From Chara braunii (Eukaryota; Streptophyta; Charophyceae; Charales; Characeae), in contig BFEA01000281.1 of the NCBI GenBank assembly GCA_003427395.1, forward strand, positions 459,403 to 482,309: a stretch of 22,907 nt of DNA, given 5' to 3'. The translations under genes and the position numbers were made by a program. Shown here piece after piece: positions 17,109 through 22,907 of this stretch; within the stretch, counting starts at the first letter, position 1, and every line of letters begins with the position of its first letter. Below the pieces are notes generated by a model. The model was not told the DNA's origin. It ran no database searches and was given only the letters and a program-made list of their open reading frames with translations.

Positions 17109-17680
17109 GATGGCGGGGGCACTGCTGACTGGCTCTGCTGCCTCGGTACTGCTGACGTGGCCTGCTGCTGTCGTGGCACTGCTGCCTCAGTTCTGCTGGC
17201 GTGGCACTGCTGCTGTCGTGCCAAACCGGGAACGCAGGCAAAGGGCTGGGTGGGAGGGAAACGCAGGAAGGTAAACAAACTGCACTTTCCATTCCCAGTC
17301 CTAATCAACAGAAAAAAATAAAAGAAAAGAAAAGGATTTCTCTCCTCTCTTTTTTTTTTTTTTTTTTTTTTAATATCTATCGATCTGGTGTCAGTGAGGT
17401 ATTGCGGAGGAGTGCTATGAGCGAGATCTAGGCAAGGTTTCGCAAAGTTTCAGCTTTCCAAAACTGTGATCTTGAAAAAAAAAATTGTGCAAAATAGAAT
17501 GGAGATTCAACTTTCAGAAAAGAGTAGATCCATTTTCCGAGAACATGACAACCTCCCTCGCGAAGCATTTGCAGGGATTTGATGAGGTCCTACTTGATTA
17601 CACAATCAATCAATCAAACTATCAATTAATCAATAACTCAAGCTGGCTCCTTGAGTGGGCAGATCCTCTGATTGAGAGGT
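17109..17680 (-). other. Ty3 leader between primer site and gag
   Basis: Non-coding on inspection. It includes a CTG/CAG-rich low-complexity patch near 17120-17220. A T-run at about 17350-17372 (poly(A) on the minus strand) may mark a separate retro-insert, but no flanking duplication was seen. Confidence 0.5.
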
Positions 17681-17694
17681 CTGCTCCGATACCA
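17681..17694 (-). promoter_or_regulatory. Primer-binding site, initiator tRNA-Met type
   Basis: On the minus strand TGGTATCGGAGCAG, matching the common plant LTR-element primer site TGGTATCAGAGC with one change. It lies 3 nt after a putative LTR end ...TGTGACA (LTR terminus CA at 17698-17699). Confidence 0.85.
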
Positions 17695-17697
17695 AAC

Positions 17698-18045
17698 TGT
17701 CACATACTCTAATGGTGTAGACCAGAACAAGAACCGCCTCTCTCTCATAGTACCAGATAGCACAGCGGACGACTAAATACCAATGATCGAACCAATCAAT
17801 GTCGCAATGCAGACCAACGCACATCATCATCATCGCACGGTGTGAGGGGCCTGGCGCCTCACACGGGAAGAATGTGCCAGGCTCAGATCATACATGGATG
17901 AGGAAGGGGGGGAAATAGACGAAGGGGAGGGGAAAGATGAGAATGCCGTCAACGCCCGGTCTTCGATATATATCCCAAATGATCCCCATTCAAGGTCTCT
18001 GCCCCAATGTCGAGTCTGACTCCAAATGTCGTCAAATCCCAAAGT

Positions 18046-18111
<66 letters not shown>
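17698..18111 (-). promoter_or_regulatory. Probable Ty3 5' LTR segment with TATA and (GA)n
   Basis: Upstream of the primer site on the minus strand lies a TATA-like palindrome, gatatatatc (17965-17974), about 270 nt before the LTR end. A (GA)n array at 18053-18111 lies about 80 nt further upstream. The positions fit a U3 promoter with R-U5 downstream. The outer LTR boundary is not defined, and without a second LTR copy this remains an inference. Confidence 0.45.
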
Positions 18112-18114
<3 letters not shown>

Positions 18115-18257
18115 GTCAGTCGATATTGAGAAGTCAGGTAGCGAGAGGGTGAGGGAGAGATGGTGGACTGGAGGAGAAAGAAGAAGAACCCTCTTTCTCT
18201 CTCTCTCTTTCTCTCGGTGCCGGGTACTAACCTTTGAAAGGTGACGCCTTGCTGCAG
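18112..18257. other. CT-rich stretch with branch-point-like TACTAAC
   Basis: Contains a second short (CT)n-like tract at about 18190-18214. TACTAAC at 18225-18231 lies 27 nt before a TGCAG at 18253-18257, the arrangement of a 3' splice site on the plus strand. Confidence 0.35.
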
Positions 18258-18294
18258 GTACATCGAAGACGAAGCTGGAGCGATGGCGTCACAG
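18258..18294 (+). other. Candidate 37-nt host exon with tandem donors
   Basis: Bounded by TGCAG on the left and CAG|GTAAGC on the right. One frame reads YIEDEAGAMASQ. A second donor CAG|GTAAGT begins 12 nt further (18307). No neighbouring exon was recognised, so this is a splice-signal guess. Confidence 0.25.
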
Positions 18295-18312
18295 GTAAGC
18301 TCCCAGGTAAGT

Positions 18313-19132
18313 CTCCTTGGCCTCCGCCACTCTCTTCTCTCTCCGCACTACCCTCAAGTCCTAGCAGCGCCCAGCGCTCGAAGACTACTCCTATCGTCTA
18401 CTACTACTACTGCAGCGCCCCGCCGAGTGCTGCTGCTAAATGCCTGAAGAACTCCCTGCCTCCTAGGAGGACCAACAATATATAGTGCTGGTCCGGCTGG
18501 GAGGCTGCTCTTGCCAATGCCGAATGGCACCACTCCCTGGCGCCCAAGTTCAAAAAAAGGGTCGACTTTAAACCACCAGTACACTCCCCCAGCCTTGCAG
18601 AAAAGTAAACTTGTCGCCACAAGACAAATTTGAGGGTTGGGGCCGGCCTGGTGAAGCGACGGGCAAGTAGGCTTGTGGGCCCATCGAAAACGGGCCTCAT
18701 CCCACCCTACTTACGGTAAGTAAAATATCCATTTTCGGTGTATCCCACCTTGTTCCTTGAACACCCGGGGCTCCGATGTGAACGGAGGGATGTGAAAACG
18801 GTCTAGGACGTGGCGTTCGTGGAGTGAACGTCGGGAGGTCCGTTTTGCCGTTTTTGGAAAAGGAACGGGCCTGTACCCTGTTCCCAAAAGGATGGCGTGT
18901 TTTTATGTTTTCTTTTTCTTATCTTTTTTGCCCGTTACCTGGCCAGGTTCGTCCAACAAAGGCCGCAGCCACACAAAGGCCGCCGCCACCCACGTAATAT
19001 CTCCTGCAACAACGGGATGGTGGAGTACACATTTTCTTTCACGGTCCGAATGCTGCGGCCCCTCCTTTTTCGTTTCTTTTTTTTTTTTTCAACAAGACTG
19101 TATTTACTATTAAAGTCTTTAACCAGAGGCCA
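18313..19132. other. No gene recognised
   Basis: Open frames of up to 97 codons on both strands lack motifs. The segment near 18557-18580 (gggtcgactttaaaccaccag) shares words with 20558-20633 and 22395-22413, hinting at a common repeat family. A T-run lies at 19078-19089. Confidence 0.4.
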
Positions 19133-19133
19133 G

Positions 19134-19207
19134 GGACCTCACAATTCTACCCGGATTGCTGGAAAACAGGGGACCTCACAATTCTACCCGGATTGCTGGA
19201 AAACAGG
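19134..19207. repeat. 37-bp tandem repeat, two copies
   Basis: ggacctcacaattctacccg... starting at 19134 recurs at 19171, including ggattgctggaaaacagg. The second copy runs into a LINE-type hairpin. Confidence 0.85.
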
Positions 19208-19298
19208 TCCAGCGTCCTATTCGGGTAACCAATCTGGAAAACATGCCCAAGTCCGCAGAAAGGAAAAAGCAGACTACCAGCTGGAAACGAGGTCCAGC
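19195..19298 (-). repeat. Two copies of LINE-tail hairpin 1
   Basis: Minus-strand stem-loops GCTGGA/TCCAGC at 19195-19213 and 19280-19298, each preceded by the ggacgctggacc context of the LINE 3' end. The rest of the tail is not recognisable. Confidence 0.6.
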
Positions 19299-20565
19299 GT
19301 CCTTTCCTAGGGACCAGTTCTGTAGTCTATTGGGCAAGCCCTGGCAGAATCTGCGCGTGCCAGAGAGTAGTGTCTATACACAGAACAAATAGTACCCCTC
19401 TTGACAGTCTATTGACTATCCCTGATCGAACTTTTAACCAAGGGTTTTGGTTTCTGGCTGTTGCTGATTCTAAAAGGGCTATTTCAAATAACAGAACGTT
19501 CATCCCATAGAAGTCTAGAAAAATATGTTTGGCCTGAAGCCAGTGATCCTGCCCATCTAAAGGGCTGTTCCCACAATTTGGGACTCGTCTCCTTCCTGAG
19601 TTCTGCTAGTATTAACAGGCGGACCGAATACCGAAATCGGTTCCCACAATTTTCGTTTCTTTTTGACTTCTACTTACCGTGAGTAAGGCTTTCCTGCTTG
19701 TCCTGTCTGCCCATGCATTTCCACATTCACGTACAAGGCCAGCATCGCTGGCACGGGGATAACAACAAAGAAAATGCGAAAAAAAAAAAAAAAAAAAAGA
19801 ATAAGAAGAAGAAGAAAAAAGACGAGAAGCATTGGGCCTGGCAGCACGAAAGACAAAAAAGGTGGGAATGTATCTTTCGTTTTCTGGGTTTCCTTTGGAT
19901 GGATTTCGCCACATTCCTGGTCCATATTCGAGGGAACTCAAAGAGTCTTTCTGTTTTAGGTTCCCTGCCAGCAAGGCAGGGCGTTTTTCAACTGTTCCTG
20001 GTAGCCCGTTCCTCTCTGTGCACGTCTCTACCGCCAAAAGCAGTCTTTATGCATCGAGGGGCATGCCTCTGGGGGCAAGCAGTCCCCAACCAGTCACTGG
20101 CGCCTGTCATCACGGACTGCCAGCGAAATAAGTGGAGATACGTGCCCTGAAAGTAGGACCATTGTTTTGCTTTTTTTTTTTACATGAATCTTTTACCGTT
20201 TTGGGGTAGATACAGGCGCATTCCTTTGAGGGTGACTGGGATGTATCCTACTGCTCTCGCCAACCTCAGCAGAAAACGTCAGAGTTCCCTCTTTTTTTTC
20301 TTTTTTTTTTCTCTTCTTCATAGTTGCTGTATCTCTTTGAAACCACCTGTATCTGGTGCTCAAATTCGGCCAGATACACGGGCTGGCTTTGTGGAGGGTT
20401 TGGCTGCGGTGGCACACGAGTGAAATCTACAGCCTTCCAGTGTCAAACTGCAGTGGCGGGTACTGGTGCCACCGTTTATTTTCCAAGCAGCAGTACCGAT
20501 CTCTTTTAGGCTTGGCAAAATTCAAATTTAGGCTCGTACATTTAGCCTCGGGTGTACTGGTGGTT
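19299..20565. other. No gene recognised; poly(A)/(T) tracts
   Basis: A-rich tract at about 19779-19820 and T-rich tracts near 20170 and 20291. Around 19850-19880 the words gaaagacaaaaaaggtggg and gtatcttt resemble the core of the small MITEs at 3016-3667. No coding motif was found in the open frames. Confidence 0.4.
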
Positions 20566-20678
20566 TAAGAGGGCCTAAAAATTGCCCACGCCTATCCCTG
20601 GTCTGGCGCCTAAGTCCAGAAAAGGTCGACTCTAAGAGGGCCTAGAAATGTCCCCCGCCTATACCGGGTCTGGCAGGG
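20566..20678. repeat. 67-bp tandem repeat, two imperfect copies
   Basis: taagagggcctaraaat...cgcctat..c.gggtctggc starts at 20566 and again at 20633. Confidence 0.75.
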
Positions 20679-20692
20679 CCCGTGTGGTATAG

Positions 20693-20998
20693 AGTATCCC
20701 ACAACAACCCACCCCAGCTCTGAACCTGGACGACTCAATCCCAACGCGACCGAGTGATGAGTTTCCAGCGGAATTCTTCCCCCCCACGGCCAACAGCCTG
20801 GTAGGAACAGCGTGGTATGGAGGAGAAGGAATAGAAGACGAGACGCCCCCAAAGCAAGACTGGCGGACAGCCGGGGAGGACAAAAGTAAGTACAGAATGG
20901 ATGGAAGGCCTGAGGGATGTCCAGAAAGAGTAGCGAGACTGCTAGTGATTACAGATAGAAACAGGCGCCCCCCAAAAGGGGTGAAGAGGCATACCTAG
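20693..20998 (+). other. Unrecognised open frame, possible host exon
   Basis: Open for 101 codons without an early ATG. Reads DDSIPTRPSDEFPAEFF, then GTAWYGGEGIEDETPPKQDW, and ends at TAG 20996-20998. It contains a good acceptor (ccaccccag, ending 20717) and a donor GTAAGT at 20886-20891. These would define a 168-nt exon of phase 1-1 (20718-20885). Composition is acidic and non-repetitive. Only 92 bp separate its stop from a LINE-tail hairpin on the same strand, so it could instead belong to a retroelement. I recognise no family. Confidence 0.3.
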
Positions 20999-21084
20999 CT
21001 CACACAGTTAATACCCCAAAGAGCTTGGGGTAATTAGGCACACAGCACAAAAATCTGGATAATGAATTCTTTGTGACTGTACAA

Positions 21085-21219
21085 GGGACGCTGGACCCGG
21101 TTTCCAGCAGGTACAGCTCCCCACCAAAAGATGGAGCAGCTGGAGGCTACTACTAGTGGGGGCTGCTTGTATCACCCCTTCCAGTAGACAGCCAAGGCTT
21201 TCCCTCCAGAAAAAAAAAA
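21085..21219 (+). mobile_element. LINE 3' end relic, plus strand
   Basis: Reads TRDAGPGFQQVQLPTKRWS in the frame matching the LINE ORF2 end. It carries hairpin 1 at 21090-21108 and hairpin 2 at 21116-21137 (AGCTCC with GGAGC). The sequence after hairpin 2 differs from the 6425 copy and ends in an A-run at 21210-21219. Confidence 0.7.
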
Positions 21220-21575
21220 GGCAAAAAAAAAAGATGAGATCAGTGTTCATTCATTCAAAGAGGTTTGAGTAGTAAAAAAAAAAAAAAAAAAAAAGAAAAA
21301 AGAGCTTTGAGTGTAGGGGAAAAAAATTAAGGAAAAAAAAGATGAGATCAGTGTTCATTCATTCAAAGAGGTTGAGTGTAGGGATAGCTGACCTTCAGCA
21401 TCAGTACCGTTTTCACCGTATGGTCATTATAGCTGTATTTGGGGCACCTTTGAGTCTAGGTACAGCACGTTGCAGTGCTCAAAAAAAAAAAGCAGCGTAC
21501 GTCGTACGGTCATTCTAGCTGTATTTGGGGCACCTTTGAGTCTCGGTACAGCACGTTGCAGTCCTCTAAAAAAAC
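21220..21575. repeat. Short direct repeats and A-runs
   Basis: aaaagatgagatcagtgttc...caaagaggtt occurs at about 21229 and 21336. An 86-bp-period tandem pair around agctgtatttggggcacc occurs at 21431 and 21517. A-runs separate the copies. No coding sequence. Confidence 0.75.
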
Positions 21576-21638
21576 AAGCATCCATAGTCGTAGGAAAAAT
21601 CAGCAAGAAGAAGGCCTGCGCCAGTTTGACTTCAACTT

Positions 21639-21709
21639 GCCGACAGTGAGGATCGAACTCACGATCTTCAGCTTACGAAGCAGACGCTCTACCACTGAGC
21701 CATGCCGGC
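21639..21709 (-). tRNA. tRNA-Thr, anticodon CGT
   Basis: The minus strand folds as a 71-nt cloverleaf without intron. The acceptor GCCGGCA/TGTCGGC has one G-U pair. The D stem is GCTC/GAGC with loop AGTGGTA, the anticodon loop is TTCGTAA (CGT), the variable loop AGATC, and the T arm GTGAG-TTCGATC-CTCAC. The A and B box promoters are intact and A is available as discriminator. The anticodon stem TCTGC/GCTGA has one T-T mismatch. A TTTTT terminator follows about 40 nt downstream. It decodes ACG. The mismatch and the distant terminator leave open a pseudogene or a tRNA-derived SINE head. Confidence 0.78.
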
Positions 21710-22020
21710 ATGCCATGACCTTGTTATGGTGCATTTTTGGGCGACTATCTGTCTTATATAAAATATCAGGGACCGCAAAAGAATGAAATATGTGGCTCGC
21801 ATGCAGTCACAACCTCCGGGCCTCCGCCTCTGGAGCAAAATGGCTGGTGCCATCGCAACCTCCAGGGCTCAGCCTCTGGAGCAAAATGGCTGGCGGCCGC
21901 GCCAGCCTAAAGGAGGCCCGCGCCGGTTCTTTTTTTTTTATTATTTTTAAGCCCAGGTTGTAGTAGAGGTCGGACTCCACATGGGATGTTTCCAGCCCCT
22001 GTGATAAGTGCCTTGGAAGT
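21710..22020. other. Mostly unassigned; short direct repeat
   Basis: cctc.gg.ctc.gcctctggagcaaaatggctgg occurs twice (about 21812 and 21860; roughly a 48-bp period). No gene found. Confidence 0.5.
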
Positions 22021-22029
22021 AGTGGTGGT

Positions 22030-22087
22030 TTAATTGGGGTGCTGGACCCCATTTCCAGCAGGTGGACCTCCCAACCAATAGACATAA
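22030..22087 (+). mobile_element. LINE-tail relic, plus strand, hairpin 1
   Basis: GAGPHFQQVDLPTNR in frame, with hairpin 1 at 22041-22059 (GCTGGA/TCCAGC). Hairpin 2 has lost pairing. It ends a few bases before a foldback element. Confidence 0.6.
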
Positions 22088-22098
22088 GCCATCAAACT

Positions 22099-22267
22099 GG
22101 GGCCAAGTCCCACTAGCAGCATTGAGTTTCCTCGACGCCCGAATCTGGGCGTGTTTGTGGAGATGTGCAGTTGAGGAAACTCAATGCGATTTTTTGCACA
22201 TCTTCACAATTACGTCCCGATTCGGGCATTCAGAAAACTAGATACTGCTAGTGGGACTTGGCGCCCC
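22099..22267. mobile_element. Foldback (MITE-like) element, copy 3 of 3
   Basis: Begins ggggccaagtcccactagcag and ends ctgctagtgggacttggcgcccc (one extra base). Arms run inward through gaatctgggcgtgt and its diverged complement to agatgtgca/tgcacatct. The loop holds a small TTGAG-GAAA-CTCAA hairpin. The arms resemble those of the copy at 992. Confidence 0.75.
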
Positions 22268-22403
22268 AGGCTGGGAGTTAACTACCGGAGGCTGCTCATG
22301 TCACCTCCCGTGGGTATTCAGAAAACTCAATACCGCTAGTGGGACTTGGCGCCCCAGGCTGGGAGTTAACTACCGGAGGCTGCTCATGTCACCTCCGGTG
22401 GTT
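22228..22403. repeat. 88-bp tandem repeat including a foldback end
   Basis: Units 22228-22315 and 22316-22403 start attcagaaaact and include the terminal ctagtgggacttggcgcccc of the foldback element plus 48 bp beyond it. The second unit ends in a perfect hairpin ggtggttaaaccacc (22397-22411). Confidence 0.85.
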
Positions 22404-22545
22404 AAACCACCAGTGCTCGGCCCAGCTATCGGCTGCAGAAAAAAAAAAAGAGTACAAACGTTTCTAGTCAGATGAATTTGGGCGCTCCTGTAGTAGCCCG
22501 TACGTTCCCTACAATCATGGCGCATTAATGGGCACGAAGTACTGG

Positions 22546-22681
22546 TGCCGACCCTGCCAAGCCTGGCGGTACCGGTCGGCTGAAAGGCTTCTTTTCATAG
22601 CCGGTACCTTTCTCAGCTATCGATGCCGACCCTGCCGAGCCTGGAGGTACCGGCCGGCTGAAAGGCTTCTCTTCATAGCCA
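22546..22681. repeat. 78-bp tandem repeat, two copies
   Basis: tgccgaccctgcc.agcctgg to cttcatagcc at 22546-22602 recurs at 22624-22681. The period is a multiple of three, so an open frame repeats CRPC-AWRYR, but there is no other sign of a gene. Confidence 0.8.
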
Positions 22682-22811
22682 AAAAACAAAAAAAACAAAA
22701 ACAAAAAAGGCAACTACATGTTCTTTTATAATATAAATGAAATGGAAAAAAAGGGCTACGCACAGACGGAGTTCTCTCTCTCCCCGCGCGTGGGGAGGGA
22801 CCGGGGGGGAA

Positions 22812-22829
22812 GGGGGAGAGAGAGGGAGG

Positions 22830-22907
<78 letters not shown>
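22812..22907. repeat. (GA)n microsatellite running off the window
   Basis: GA-rich then a pure (GA)n tract to the last base. It is the only long array in the window with GA on the plus strand. Confidence 0.95.

Larger units (their letters stand above)
12147..17699 (-). mobile_element. Decayed Ty3/gypsy LTR retrotransposon
   Basis: The minus-strand order is primer-binding site, untranslated leader, gag, protease, reverse transcriptase, RNase H, integrase, which is the Ty3/gypsy order (integrase last). Gag and pol occupy several frames. RT, RNase H part 1 and integrase all share one frame, broken by stops at 14190, about 14053, 13245, about 13130, about 13021, 12759 and 12360. The integrase end lacks a recognisable chromodomain. 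Active-site residues are changed in protease, RT and integrase, so this is a dead relic. The 5' LTR presumably occupies sequence above 17698; the 3' LTR was not found. Confidence 0.88.

Noticed and set aside
22528-22731. 67-codon frame with repeated CRPC motifs resembling a zinc ribbon
   Set aside because: Only a 78-bp DNA repeat read twice; it ends in a poly-Lys/Gln run from an A-rich tract and has no other support.

Overview
The window looks like repeat-dominated nuclear DNA from a eukaryote, most likely a green plant or charophyte alga. The grounds are a Ty3/gypsy element primed by initiator tRNA-Met, plant-type LINEs with a zf-RVT zinc domain, a PIF/Harbinger transposase, long (CT)n arrays and poly(A)-tailed inserts. 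The protein relics remind me of repeats in Chara-type genomes; that is an impression I cannot test here. No intact host protein gene is visible. The clearest ordinary gene is a tRNA-Thr(CGT).

Layout: 1-4190 is non-coding and carries inverted-repeat (foldback) elements, a LINE 3' tail on the minus strand (1573-1727), tandem repeats and a cluster of small MITE-like elements (3016-3667). 4195-5270 is a frameshifted LINE ORF2 C-terminus on the plus strand. 5420-9933 is a PIF/Harbinger transposase pseudogene on the minus strand. It is cut in two by a composite LINE insertion (5610-8875) flanked by a 16-bp target-site duplication (5594-5609 and 8876-8891). 9935-11159 holds (CT)n arrays and a 614-bp-period tandem duplication containing a single N. 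12147-17699 is a decayed Ty3/gypsy element on the minus strand, with primer-binding site, gag, protease, RT, RNase H and integrase. No 3' LTR was recognised. 17700-22907 contains the probable LTR promoter, candidate host exons, short tandem repeats, more LINE-tail hairpins, the tRNA, a third foldback element and a terminal (GA)n array.

The most interesting signal is a set of up to four consecutive hairpins at the LINE 3' end. They overlap the last codons of ORF2, recur across the window on both strands, and show compensatory base changes between copies. Also notable are the nested LINE-in-Harbinger insertion, which carries an internal poly(A) and extra 3' sequence inside a single TSD, and two poly(A)-only inserts bounded by direct repeats. 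All protein-coding transposon parts are broken by stops or frameshifts, so I read them as relics, although consensus errors in homopolymers could explain some breaks.
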